A stretch of 64,000 nt of DNA from Haemaphysalis longicornis (GCA_013339765.2 CM023454.1:138177942-138241941), one strand, 5' to 3'; shown: positions 1 to 10,656, counted from the stretch's first letter. Translations and numbers: made by a program. Notes: generated from the letters alone by a model not told the origin.

Positions 1-1013
1 TTGCGAGCAGCGCCTAATATGGGGAAAACACTCTTTTATTAATTTTCCCTGTTTTGTGGCTCTTGGGTAGAGAGCCACTCGACTGCTTCGGCGAAAGGTC
101 TCCACTGACCACTGCAAAATATTATACGGCTTTTCCTGTTCTGCTTGAGACTTTCCACTGGCAGTGTTGAGCGAAAATCTTCTGCCCATTTTTTTGCATA
201 TCCAAGGTGCTGCAACGTAGTAGGGAATGCAAGCGCCGAAAGTGAGCGCAATGAAAGCAACCTATCAAGAATGCGTGCGGAATAACTGCAACCCCACCAG
301 CAGTAACGGTGCGTATATGTCGGTTTACAGCATTTCTGTGATGCTTTGTAAAAATCTCGGGGGAATCACTACCACTCTTCAATGTAAAATATCAAGCGAC
401 ACTGTGTTCAGAGCATGGGACTTCTGTTAAATTCGACTGCACGAACCGCCAACATTGCCTACTTATTGACTTGAACGCATCTGTTCAGATGTGTATCGGT
501 TACCCAAAGCGGGTAACTGATTGGGAACTTCCGTTATGTGGCCCTCCTTGCTATGGGTGGTAACACAAAGTACGTGTTTTTGTGATGCTTCAAGCTTTCA
601 GTCCGCTTACGCCCTGTTTACTTCTCGCTGAAAAAAGGAAGAGTTTGCTAATCCAGCGTTTCTTTTCTGCCGTCCAGTCATAGATACATTACCCTTACTG
701 ATCAGCAGCTGGTGTCGCCGATCTGACACTGGCATATTTGGAGTTCATTATCCAAGCACGTAATTAGGTGCGCCACTCTGCATTTTAACTAACACTTGCC
801 GTAAGTTCTTTTCCTATGCTCCCAATCGCCTAAAACTGCTGATCAGGAGGAAACAAAATTGAGATCAATTTGTAGCTGTTTGTTCAAGTAACAACACTAA
901 TACGTATCTGCCCAAAGAACGTGATATTCATGAATATCCTCTAACGAGTAGCAAGACTACCGCCGAATATGTTCCTTAAAAATGACGCATTTTAACAATT
1001 CTTCTTGGTTTTA
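1..1013. other. Unassigned A+T-rich DNA left of the duplicated block
   Basis: Only short open frames without recognisable domains are visible, and no repeat partner was found elsewhere in the window. The stretch ends where similarity to the second copy of the duplicated block begins (about 1014, near ttatagcaa). No gene is called here. Confidence 0.6.
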
Positions 1014-2193
1014 ATTATAGCAATTACACTAAGCCGTACTGAAGTGCCGTAAAGACAAACACTTATCGATCTAATTTCTGTCCCATAATGTCACATGTAT
1101 ATTCTATGCGCGCGCTGCAAATTCCATTACGCAAAGCCAATTCTGTTGATTTAAAGCACCTGGGAGCCCTAATTTTCTTTCACTATGTCTAATATACCTG
1201 CTTTTGGCTGTAGCCCGAAAGTGTTCACACAGATATTATTTTTTGAAAGGGCGCTGGCCCTGTAGTTGCTAACCCAATGTGTATACAGAAAAACCTTCTG
1301 CAATGGTGCAGACGCTGTGTGTCAAGGGCGCCTTATTAGAAACAGGTAGATTCAGAAGCTTTACTTAAAGAGATAAAAGGAGTCTGCAAATACCAAGAAA
1401 ATTAGGAAATACAAGTTTTGCAATTGTTATTTTTAAAATATAGTTATTTTTTGTTTATTCTTCATTTATACAAATATAACAAAATGCTGCTTTGGTACTT
1501 GTATAAAAAGTGGTTAAAAGCACATTTTACAGCTTATGTGCTTTTATAAACAATAATGTGTTACATTTCAACTTAATAAGATTATTGCTTTTGTAATTTT
1601 AACAGGTTTTGCCGTTTTGACAAATTCGCCATTCTATGCATTCCTAAAGCTGCGCTCAACGTGCTGACCATTTGCAAATTTTGGAGAAGTTTATGTCTTG
1701 CGAAGTGCTGATTTGCAGAATATTTCAATGCTAGCTGCATGCCTTGAGATAAGTATCAACTGCTCTTTCAACATACCAGTTTGAATTACAAGCCATCTAT
1801 TGCCTTATGGTTCGGTGATCACAACACCCACAAATATGCACAAAGCTTTAGATCTTAAGAAACAATCGTCAGATGTAATCACGGTTTGTGCCACCTTTAT
1901 CACCTTCTAGTCCTTTATGTAGGGTGTAGGCTGCAGAAGTGAATGATATTTCTGCGTTATTCAGTGACCAATACCCCAATATTACGGCGAGGTGTCGGTT
2001 CTGTCGTATAGTGCTACCTGACATGCCATTTTAATTTATTGTGAAAGCAAATGCGGTAAAACACAGGCATAAATACGCGCCGGAAATATCAAGGGATACT
2101 CTGTAATGGCACTTCTATATTTGATAAAGCAATAAAAAGTGGCTTTCCCTCTGCGAAAAATTATATGGAGTGGAACTGCGTGCAACTGTCCTT

Positions 2194-2251
2194 GGCTTGA
2201 CAGTTGTGCCGACATGCGGATTCCCTTCACGCCTTCGCATTTATTGCGCAG
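2194..2251 (+). repeat. Upstream partial copy of the LINE-A 5' leader
   Basis: This 58-bp segment (starting ggcttgacagttgtgccgac) is repeated at 2484-2542 with a one-base length difference, 290 bp apart. The same pair occurs in copy B at 9419-9477 and 9710-9768. The left edge of the repeat coincides with the start expected from the downstream TATA-like box, and the right edge is the CAG of a splice-donor-like CAG|GT. The pair resembles a promoter monomer or a partial second 5' end of the element. Confidence 0.8.
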
Positions 2252-2448
2252 GGGCTCGCTGCTGCCTGCCATGTCGAGCCCTTCGACACTATAAGCAGCA
2301 GCCAATCCGGACAACGCCCAGTTCTTCTGCATAACGCTCCAGCACCGTTCCAGCCAACACCGAAAGATGGCCCCTGCATCGACCCCCTCACCGTACTCCT
2401 GGAATTTTAAACAACGCCACCCTCAGCGACATCAGCTGCCCGACCGGG

Positions 2449-2456
2449 CATAAAAG
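2449..2456 (+). promoter_or_regulatory. TATA-like box of LINE-A
   Basis: CATAAAAG lies about 33 bp upstream of the beginning of the repeated 5' leader (2484). That is the spacing expected between a TATA box and an RNA polymerase II start. The same motif sits at 9675-9682 in LINE-B. If real, it lies inside the block and would drive the LINE from the second leader copy. The assignment rests on motif and spacing only. Confidence 0.4.
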
Positions 2457-2480
2457 ACAGCGCTCCGCAGCCCACACTTC

Positions 2481-3428
2481 GTGGGCTTGACAGTTGTGCC
2501 GACATGCGGATTCCCTTCACGCCCTTCGCATTTATTGCGCAGGTACGTTCGTCCGACTCCCTTTATGCAAAAAAAAACAAGCAACCGTTTTTTGGTACAA
2601 CTGCCATGCCCACAGTATATCTTGTGCTTTGTTATGAATATCTTTACATGTGCGAACATTGCACTAAAACTGCTACTGTTATCAGGTGATGTAGAAGTTA
2701 ATCCAGGCCCTACCACGCGTAGCACAAACAGTCAAACCGACCAAACTATCCATGCACTTCTAAGAAAACTAGACGAAGGCCAGGATCAAATTCTTTCCGC
2801 ACTGAAAACGATAAATGAACGACTTACAGCAACCGAAGAAACATTAACAGACCTTGCAACTCGTATCACAAAATCTGAAGAAATGTGCGCATCTATCCCG
2901 GAACTTCTTTCCAGCGTAGGAACTTTAATAAAATCATCAACCGACGCAACAATCCAGCTCTCCAACATGGAAGGCAGGCTGAGCGATGCCGAAGATAGGT
3001 CACGTCGGTGTAATCTTCTTTTTTATGGAATCCCCGAAAAAGAAGAAGAAACTTGGGCAGACAGTGAAGGGTTTGTTGCTGACATTTGCAAGAAGCACAT
3101 CAAAATTAACCTTGTGCCGAACGATATCGAAACAGTGCACAGAAAAGTTCAACCGGATAAACCACGTCCAGTAATTGTTAACTTCTCCCAGTTCAAAATA
3201 AAAGAAGCAATCTTATCTAACGGTTTCAAACTGAAAGATACACCGTACAGTGTAGCTCAGGATTATTGTTTTGCAACCCGCACTGCCCAGAGAGAGCTTC
3301 TACGTTTCGCACGTGAGCACGGCGGCCAATTCAAGCTACGTTACAAGAATGTAGTTATCGGGAAAAAATCATACCCCTATGATGCAACCAGAAAAGAAGT
3401 CAAAGAAATTTTTCCACGTGACAGCTAG
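2481..3428 (+). CDS. LINE-A ORF1 protein: hydrophobic leader, 2A motif, coiled coil, RRM-like domain
   Basis: This is the RNA-binding chaperone type of ORF1 of a CR1/L2-group LINE; such proteins coat the element's RNA in the ribonucleoprotein. The open frame has 315 codons. The likeliest starts are ATG 2634 (Met52), conserved in LINE-B, or ATG 2504 if 2543-2615 is spliced. Residues 52-68 are hydrophobic, and residues 70-77 are DVEVNPGP, a complete 2A ribosome-skipping consensus, so the chain should be released before Pro77. Residues ~88-170 are heptad-like (coiled coil). Residues ~175-260 resemble the RRM of transposase-22/L1 ORF1p, starting RRCNLLFYGIPE, followed by a C-terminal domain to PRDS. 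The frame ends at a lone UAG (3426-3428) and continues open into ORF2. Compared with LINE-B it lacks a two-residue IG near VHRK. Function is inferred from domain types. Confidence 0.85.
   Translation: MGLTVVPTCGFPSRPSHLLRRYVRPTPFMQKKTSNRFLVQLPCPQYILCFVMNIFTCANIALKLLLLSGDVEVNPGPTTRSTNSQTDQTIHALLRKLDEGQDQILSALKTINERLTATEETLTDLATRITKSEEMCASIPELLSSVGTLIKSSTDATIQLSNMEGRLSDAEDRSRRCNLLFYGIPEKEEETWADSEGFVADICKKHIKINLVPNDIETVHRKVQPDKPRPVIVNFSQFKIKEAILSNGFKLKDTPYSVAQDYCFATRTAQRELLRFAREHGGQFKLRYKNVVIGKKSYPYDATRKEVKEIFPRDS
2543..2615 (+). other. Candidate 73-nt intron in the LINE-A leader
   Basis: The sequence reads CAG|GTACGT at the donor and CCCACAG| at the acceptor. Removing it joins an upstream ATG at 2504 (MRIPFTPFAFIAQ) in frame to YILCFVMNIFT and the rest of ORF1. 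Because 73 is not a multiple of three, the 2504 start is out of frame without splicing. The polypyrimidine tract is weak. This is inferred from consensus and reading frame only. Confidence 0.4.
2688..2711 (+). promoter_or_regulatory. 2A ribosome-skipping motif in LINE-A
   Basis: The codons spell D-V-E-V-N-P-G-P, matching the D-x-E-x-N-P-G-P consensus at every fixed position and preceded by LLLLSG, a typical hydrophobic 2A upstream context. 2A sequences make the ribosome skip the Gly-Pro bond. They have been reported in several APE-type LINEs (for example trypanosome L1Tc and invertebrate CR1-like elements). Activity in this element is untested. Confidence 0.85.
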
Positions 3429-3434
3429 CGATTT
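3426..3434 (+). promoter_or_regulatory. Single in-frame UAG between ORF1 and ORF2 (LINE-A)
   Basis: ORF1 ends ...GAC AGC UAG and the same frame stays open through CGA UUU GGC to the endonuclease start (TFSILYTNIRSI) and on to about 3627. The first ATG in this frame after the stop is at 3552, inside the first conserved endonuclease strand. The layout suggests ORF2 is made by stop-codon readthrough. The LINE-B context is UAG CAA UUU, closer to the UAG CAR YYA leaky context. Confidence 0.5.
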
Positions 3435-6303
3435 GGCATCCCAGTAAATGTATCGCCAGTTACCTCACCCTCTCGCCATATCCAGAATAACCCCACCAAA
3501 CATACAAATGACGTCACCTTTTCTATTCTCTACACAAACATAAGAAGTATCATGCCGAAACGCGACGAAATATGCACCATAATTCAATCATCTGATTGTG
3601 ACGTTGTGATGTTGACAGAAACATGGTTTCACCTTCCATCAAAGATTCTGAAGTTCTTCCATACCTAACCAATTTCACGTTGCAACGCCAGGACCGCTTA
3701 TCCAGTCGATATGGTGGCGTGCTCATGGCTATTAAACATACAATCCGTCACTTTATTATTAACATTACGAGTCCACTGGAAGCCCTTTGGTTAGCTTGCG
3801 AAAGTTCACATAGGCTGATCATACTAGGTGTGTGTTACCGTCCCCCCAAATCAGAGCCCAACTTTAACCTCAATTTTAATGACACCCTCAAAAGCCTGCA
3901 CAAAATGTATCCCAGTGTAAAGTTCATAATTTGTGGGGACTTCAATTATCCGTCTATAAAATGGTCAAACAACGTTTCCCTTCGCAGCGGTAAATGCGGC
4001 GAATTCCTATCCTGTTTAGAAAACTACCAACTAACCCAAGTAATACCTCATGCCACCAGAGAAACATTACACAGCTCTAATATATTAGACCTTATTCTAA
4101 CGTCTGATCTAAGTAGCCTGCATTCTCTCCATTACCTTAAAGAAATAAGTGATCACAAAATTATTCTTGCCTCTTGCAGTTTTACCTTTCCAGAAAATAG
4201 GCCTACACCAAAGCAGGTAAAACTCTACGGCCGTGGGAATTATGAAAGAATTAACACCGAACTTGGACAATTTTACATTTCATACGAACAGGGATTTAAC
4301 AAGCGCACCATAGAAAATAATTGGAAGTTGCTAGTTGAAAAATCAACCAACTAACTGATGCATATATACCAAGCATAAAAATTAAAAACAACACATCCGC
4401 CCCTTGGTTTAACAACGCGATTAAAAAACTGATAAACCGGAAAAAACGCCTGTTCAGACGGGCCAAAAAACGGAACCAACCGTCCTTATGGAAAGAATAT
4501 TCCGAGTCCGTAAAATGCCTCTCGATTAGCATTCAAAACGCGAAACGCGATTTTTTTCGAACAACACTACCAGACATGCTAAAAAATAACCCTAGGAAAT
4601 TCTGGCAAACAATAAACCCAACAAACATCTTGCCGATAACCTTTTCCGGTACGAATGACAAACCGCTAAGTGACGTAGATTCGGCCAATGCCGTAAAGCA
4701 TGCCGTTTGTTCTGTTTTCACGCGTGAACATAGCTTTTGTGCGAACTTCGGAGAGAACCCCGAATCTATCATAAACGAGCCAATGTCACCTATTGAAATT
4801 TCTACAATGGTATACCTAACGTAATTAGAAAAATGAAACTTTCATCTGCAAGTAGAATTGATAATATAAACAGCAAAGTATTAAAGAATACACCATTGAT
4901 AATTAGTGCAGCCTTTAAGCTGCTCTTCTCACAATCCCTTTCGCAGGGACAGCTGCCGACTGATTGGAAACTCGGTAAAATCCCTCCATTGTTCAAAAAT
5001 GGCAACAAATCATCCCCATATAACTACCGGCCCATATCACTTACCAGTGTCCCATCCACAATTTTGGAGCACATTTTATTTACCAACATCATTATTCACC
5101 TCGAACAGCACAACTTCATTCACCCTTCCCAACATGGTTTTCGTAAAGGCCTGTCGTGTGAAACGCAACTTGCTGCCTTCATTCATCACTTGCACACAAA
5201 TCTTGGCCACAATATCCAAACTGACGCCATATTTCTTGACTTTGAAAAGGCTTTTGATAAAGTTCCTCACCACCGCCTTATGACCAAACTTTCTTTGCCT
5301 AATTAACCTCGACCCATTTGTCTTGTCTTGGATTAATAACTTTCTCACTGACAGAAAACAGTTCGTCGTCATAAATACAGCTAGGTCCCAAATCTCTCCC
5401 GTCCTCTCCGGTGTTCCCCAGGGAACAGTACTTGGCTCCCTGCTTTTCCTGATTTACATCAACGATCTTCCACACTGTATTACTAACAATATAGGATTAT
5501 TCGCCGACGATTAGCGTTATTTACGCAACAATCGCTAGTCATGAAGATCAAGTAACTTTACAAGCAGACCTAACAGCCATTCAAAATTGGTGCCATAAGT
5601 GGTAGGTGAGCTTAAACATTTATAAATGTAGATCAGTGTCTTTTCACAGACGTACTAATCCGTTTTTGTACAACTACGACCTACATAACAGTTTTCTACA
5701 ATCGACTACCTCTTATAAATACCTTGGAATGCATATCTCAAGTGACCTATCTTGGACCCTCCACATTAATCACGTCATTTCAACAGCTAGTAGATCTCTA
5801 GGTTGTATTCAACGAACCCTGAAGTTTGCTCCCAGCCACTTAAAAATATTAGCTTTCACCACAATAATACGCCCCAAACTGGAGTACGCGGCAGCAGTTT
5901 GGGACACACACCAGAATTACCTCATCCAAAACCTAGAGGCCATCCAAAACCGCGCTGCCAGATTCCCCTTTTCCGATTACTCATCGTTCACCAGTGTAAC
6001 AGACTTAAAGAAACGTGCCGCACTCATTCCTCTTAGTCACCGACGAAAAACTGCGCGACTCGTATATTCCTCAAATTCTATCACGCATCCCCATCGAGCA
6101 TTTACGTCACCCAACGCCCCCATTTCTCTGATCGTTGTTGCAACACTATGCAAGTTCATTACCCTCGCCCCAAAACTACCACATTTGCAGAATCTTTCTT
6201 TATTCGTACAGCTAAGGAATGGAACGCCCTACCAGATACCATTGTTAGCATTCAGGATGCAGAAGCCTTTAAAAATGCCCTGACGACGATCATTGAACCG
6301 TAA
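3429..6303 (+). pseudogene. LINE-A ORF2: endonuclease / reverse transcriptase, frameshifted
   Basis: In a functional copy this is the enzyme that nicks target DNA (AP-like endonuclease) and copies the LINE RNA onto it. Endonuclease motifs include NIRSI, TETW, GVCYRPP, GDFNYP and SDHKIIL (about 3520-4160). A basic linker (about 4380-4560) follows, then RT from about 4830 with [32 protein letters not shown] and the catalytic FADD at about 5503-5514. The C terminus after 5606 includes YKYLGMHISSDLSW. Lesions relative to LINE-B: a base lost at about 3628, a shift at about 4345, a base lost at about 4805, an insertion giving a stop at about 5306, an extra A right after FADD, and a nonsense TAG at about 5600. 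Motifs are clear; the copy is inactive. Confidence 0.9.
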
Positions 6304-6413
6304 TAAATTGCCTGGTAATTTTCTAACGTGCTCAACTTTTTTTTTGTTTCCGTGTGACCTCCCATGCTATTTCTTGAATAATCGTTCCTGGAGTCGTTTT
6401 CCTCGTACGGCGT

Positions 6414-6490
6414 GTATATGTGTATGTATATGTGTATATGTAAGTATATATATGTATACATATGTGTATATGTGTAAATATGTATATTGT
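6414..6490 (+). repeat. TG/TA microsatellite in the LINE-A 3' UTR
   Basis: Alternating tatatgtgtatg units run for about 75 bp in the 3' UTR. The same tract is found at 13628-13708 in LINE-B, with a slightly different length, but not in LINE-C. Confidence 0.85.
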
Positions 6491-6708
6491 ACTTGACAAT
6501 GTTTTGTACCTTTTAGGTGGTATCTTTTCCCACTGCAAATTGTTTTCATCCAGAGTCCACAAACAGCTTTATCTGTCCCCCCCCCCCATCTCTTTTTTTT
6601 GTCTGTTTCTGCCGCTTCAGCTATATCCTAAAATGTTTTGTTGTTTCATTGTGTTGCACATCCCATTTCGCCTTTACCAATGCCTTGTATACCCACCCCT
6701 CATGTAAT

Positions 6709-6726
6709 GTCCCTTCTGTTAGAGAC
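6709..6726 (+). promoter_or_regulatory. 3'-terminal hairpin of LINE-A
   Basis: GTCCCT and AGAGAC face each other across a TCTGTT loop just before the A-rich tail. In LINE-B the right arm is AGGGAC, giving a perfect stem. 3' hairpins serve as the template-recognition site of RT in some LINEs. Confidence 0.5.
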
Positions 6727-6760
6727 CCTTGAGGAAAATAAAATAAATAAATAAATAAAT

Positions 6761-8234
6761 AATTAGAAAAAACGTAAACACATTAGCTGTTTACAACAAT
6801 TCATAGTTACAACACCAATAAAACATGAATTGACAAGACTTTTATTCGCAAGGACGAAGTAGGGGGCGTCCGGGTCTCTCTCTGGAACAAAAACTATAAT
6901 CAGAGAGGGAAATTTAAAAAAATGTAAAGCTCCAAATGAACTACCTATCCATAAGATACACATATCTCCCAATTATTTCAGTACTCTTAGCGAACAATTT
7001 TTTATACACAGGATGCCGCGTTTACTCGAAGTCGTAAAACAGGCTACAAATATCGAGATAATAGCCGCATTGACGAAAAGCGGGATAGAAAACTATTGGG
7101 GCCAACTAGCTCAAATGAGGGGTCTGCTGGGTACAAAAGCAACAATATGCGGAAGCTTTCGTAATAATAAAAATATTTCTCCTGAAATAAAAGTTTTTCT
7201 CATTACAAAAGAAAGAACTGCGTGATGGTCTCCTTTTCACGCTCTGATTTGCTCTGAACGAAGTGTTCTCGCACTGCTCCATTAATGGCATCAATGTCCG
7301 GTGGCCACCGCTGTACTCTAACTTATTGACAGCCCAGCGCTGCCACTTTTATTTTTGGCATTGAGGCACTTCTCGAGACTTACTTCGTCCGCATGACCAG
7401 CTGCGTCATCCACAGGTATCTATCTTTTTATTGTCGGCGTCGGAAAGAATCTCGGAACAGATCTTCGGCCTTTAAGATAAATTTTGTCGTTTTCTACATT
7501 GCTAGCGTAGCTATCGCCTTTGCACCTCTTCGCGCAAGTCTCCCCCACGTGAGTGTAGGAGACTTTCTCTTGTGATCTCTAGGTCAACATTTCAAGATAT
7601 TCGTGGCAACACGAAAAACCGTTTCGAAATAAAGGGAGGCTTTGCGAGAAACATTTCCGACCTGATAGATCTTTTGATATACTGTATTTTGCGTAAACAG
7701 GTGCTTCCCTTGGTATGTACCAGGATATTCTAATAAAGCCAGAAGTACAGGGTTTTGTGTAACACTGCTTTTCAAAAAAACGCGATTTATGGATATTTGC
7801 GTAGAAATACTTTGTATTTACAACTTATATATCAACTAACGAATAAAGGCAATTGAATAAACCTCCGTGTAATTCTTGCGTCCGCGCTGCTTATTGAAGT
7901 ATATTTATCTCAAGAAGTCTGCATGTACTAAATTGACATGTAAGGAGCATGCTCAACAGTGTTGCCTTTTACACAATATTCAGTTTCGCCGAGAACACTT
8001 TTATCTGCCCACCGTATCCTGCCGCGCAGTTTCAATAAAGACATAGCCTATACCAGTACTGCTCCAAAGCTTTCGTTAAAATGCTTACATGAAAATACGA
8101 TGGCCTGAGTACTTTCGGTTACGCAAAGGGAAGCCCAATAACTTAGACCTTGTATTTATGGAGGAAAAAGGTATTTAATGTTGGATGAACACAAAGCCTA
8201 TAGCTTTGCCCAAAGCCTAAATCCTATATTCCAT
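6761..8234. other. Unassigned spacer between the two duplicated blocks
   Basis: About 1.5 kb, A+T-rich. Open frames are short (at most ~70 codons) with no recognisable motif. No internal repeat or terminal inverted repeat was seen. Confidence 0.6.
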
Positions 8235-9674
8235 TATAGCAAATACACTAAGCCGTACTGAAGTGCCGTAAAGACCAACACACATCGATCTAATTGCTGT
8301 CCCATAATGTCACATGTATATTCTCTGCGCGCGCCGCGAATTCCATTACGCAAAGCCAATTCTGTTGATTTAATGCACCAGGGACGCCGTAATTTTCTTT
8401 CATTATGTTTAATATACCTGCTTTTGGCTGAAGCCCGAAAGTGCTCAAACAGAAATAATTTTCCGAAACGGAGCTTGCCCTGTAGTTGCTGACCCAATGT
8501 GTATACAGAAAAGCCTTCTGCAATGGTGCAGACGTTGTGTATCAAGGGTGCCTTTTTAGAAATAGGCAGACTCAGAAGCTTTACATAAAGAGAAAGAAGG
8601 AATCTATAATGCAAATACCAAGAAGAATCAAAACTACAAGTTCCGCAGTTGTTATTTTTAAAATATATTTATTTTATGTTTATTCTTCATTTATAGAAAT
8701 ATAACAAAATAGCCCCAATATTTGTATAAAAAGTGTTTAATAGCACATTTTACAGCCTATGTGCTGCTATAAACATTTATATGTTACATTCCAACTTATT
8801 AAGTGTATTTCTTTTTTTATTTTAACAATTTTTGTAGTTTTGAAACTTCAGTAATAATTACGTAATTCTTAAGCCTTGCTCACCTGTCCTGACCTACTGC
8901 AAATTTTGAACAAGATAAGGTCTTGTAAACTGCTGATATGCAGAATATTTCAATGCTAGCTGCATGCCTTGAAATATATATAAACTGCTCTTTCAACATA
9001 CCAGTTTGAATTACAAGCCATCTATTGCCTTATGGTTCGGTCATCACAACACCCACAACTCTGCATAAAGCTTTACATCTTAAGAAAAAATCGTGAGATG
9101 TAATCTCAGTTTGTGCCACCTTTATCACCTTCTAGTCCTTTATGTAGAGTGTAGGCTGCAGAAGTGAATGATATTTCTGCGTTATTCAATGAATATTACC
9201 CCAATAATACGGCGAGGTGTCGCTTCTGAGGTATAGTGCTACCTAACATGCCATTTTAATTTATTGTTAAAGCAAATGCGGTAAACACAGGCATAAATAC
9301 GCGCCGGAAATATCAAGGGATATTTTGTAATGGCATTTGTATATTTGATAAAGCAAAAAAGAAGTGGCTTTCCCTCTGTGAAAAATTATATGGAGTGGAA
9401 CTGCGTGCAACTGTCCTTGGCTTGACAGTTGTGCCGACATGCGGATTCCCTTCACGCCATTCGCATTTATTGGGCAGAGCTCGCTGCTGCATGCCGTGTC
9501 GAGCCCTTCGGACGCTATCAGCAGCAGCCAATCCGGACAACGCCCCGTTCTTCTGCATGACGCTCCAGCACCGTTCCAGCCAACACCGAAAGATGGCCCC
9601 TGCATCGACCCCCTCACCGTAGTCCTGGAATTTTAAACAACGCCACCCTCAGCGACATCAGCTGCCCGACCGGG

Positions 9675-9682
9675 CATAAAAG
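9675..9682 (+). promoter_or_regulatory. TATA-like box of LINE-B
   Basis: CATAAAAG occurs 35 bp upstream of the second 5' leader repeat (9710). It is identical to the motif in LINE-A and embedded in the same GC-rich context. Same caveats as for LINE-A. Confidence 0.4.
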
Positions 9683-9768
9683 ACAGCGCTCCGCAGCCGA
9701 CACTTCGTGGGCTTGACAGTTGTGCCGACATGCGCATTCCCTTCACGTCCTTCGCATTTATTGCGCAG

Positions 9769-9840
9769 GTACGTTCGTCCGACTCCCTTTATGCAAAAAA
9801 AACAAGCAACCGATTTTTGGTACAACTGCCATGCCCACAG
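9769..9840 (+). other. Candidate 72-nt intron in the LINE-B leader
   Basis: The donor CAG|GTACGT and acceptor CCCACAG| match those in LINE-A. One base is missing from an internal A run, so the segment is 72 nt and can also be translated through as 24 extra codons in frame with ORF1. Confidence 0.35.
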
Positions 9841-9912
9841 TATATCTTGTGCTTTGTTATGAACATCTTTACATGTGCGAACATTGCACTAAAACTGCTA
9901 CCGTTATCAGGT

Positions 9913-9936
9913 GATGTAGAAGTTAATCCAGGCCCT
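9913..9936 (+). promoter_or_regulatory. 2A ribosome-skipping motif in LINE-B
   Basis: It again encodes DVEVNPGP, preceded by LKLLPLSG; one Leu of LINE-A is Pro here. Conservation of the eight consensus residues in both copies argues that the motif belonged to the active family. Confidence 0.85.
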
Positions 9937-10656
9937 ACCACGCGTAGCACAAACAGTCAAACCGACCAAACTATCCATGCACTTCTAACAAAACTAGACG
10001 AAGGCCAGGATCGTATTCTTTCCGCACTGAAAACGATAAATGAACGACTTACAGCAACCGAAGAAACGTTAACAGACCTTGCAACTCGTATCACAAAATC
10101 TGAAGAAATGTGCGCATCTATCCCGGAACTTCTTTCCAGCATAGGAACTTTAATAAAATCATCAACCGACGCAACAATCCAGCTCTCCAACAGTGAAGGC
10201 AGGCTGAACGATGCTGAAGATAGGTCATGTCGATGTAATCTTCTTTTTTATGGAATCCCTGAAAAAGAAGAAGAAACTTGGGCAGACAGTGAAGGGTTTG
10301 TTGCTGACATTTGCAAGAAGCACATCAAAATTAACCTTGTGCCAAACGATATCGAAGGAGCGCACAGAATCGGAAAAATTCAACCGGATAAACCACGTCG
10401 AGTAATTGTTAACTTCTCCCAGTTCAAAATAACAGAAGCAATCTTATCTAACGGTTTCAAACTGAAAGATACGCCGTATAGTGTAGCTCAGGATTATTGT
10501 TTGCAACCCGCACTGCCCAGAGAGAGCTTCTACGTTCGCACGTGAGCACGGCGGCCCTTTCAAGCTTCGTTACAAGAATGTAGTTATCGGGAAAAAATCA
10601 TACCACTATGATGCACCCGAAAAGAAGTCAAAGAAATGTTTCCACGTGACAGCTAG

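Larger units (their letters stand above)
1014..6760 (+). repeat. Duplicated ~5.7 kb block, copy A (flank plus LINE-A)
   Basis: This block aligns along its whole length with 8235-13985. Similarity begins at an ATTATAGCAA-like position and stops at the AAATA-rich tail of the LINE. The first ~1.2 kb (1014-2193) is A+T-rich flank without a recognised gene; the LINE occupies the rest. By eye the LINE bodies are about 95% or more identical, while the flanks are slightly more diverged with several short indels. That the flank is shared shows the pair did not arise as two ordinary independent insertions. Either a segmental duplication or mobilisation with extra 5' sequence is needed. Confidence 0.9.
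2194..6760 (+). mobile_element. LINE-A: near-full-length non-LTR retrotransposon, CR1/L2 group
   Basis: In order it has: a repeated 5' leader, ORF1 with an N-terminal 2A motif, coiled coil and RRM-like domain, ORF2 with AP-endonuclease and reverse transcriptase, a 3' UTR with a TG/TA microsatellite, a short 3' hairpin and an AAATA-rich tail. The RT sequence ([30 protein letters not shown]) and the ORF2 C terminus (EWNALPDTIVSI) place it in the CR1/L2/Rex group of the Jockey superfamily. The exact clade needs a tree. ORF1 is open, but ORF2 carries at least six frame-disrupting lesions, so this copy is not autonomous. Confidence 0.9.
9730..10656 (+). pseudogene. LINE-B ORF1, frameshifted near the C terminus
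   Basis: The open frame from ATG 9730 (MRIPFTSFAFIAQ) reads through the candidate intron into the hydrophobic segment and the 2A motif, then the coiled coil and RRM-like domain, as in LINE-A. It retains HRIGKIQPDKPR, where LINE-A has lost two residues. A missing base at about 10501 sends the frame to a stop at 10545 (272 codons in total). The original frame resumes downstream and ends at UAG 10654-10656, followed by CAA UUU. Confidence 0.85.

Noticed and set aside
6252..6562. Tyr/Ile-rich frames at the LINE-A 3' UTR
   Set aside because: They are translations of the TG/TA microsatellite.
8234..8614. 126-codon minus frame in the flank of copy B
   Set aside because: The equivalent region of copy A is interrupted by several stops, and no known motif is visible. 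Treated as chance or a very old relic.
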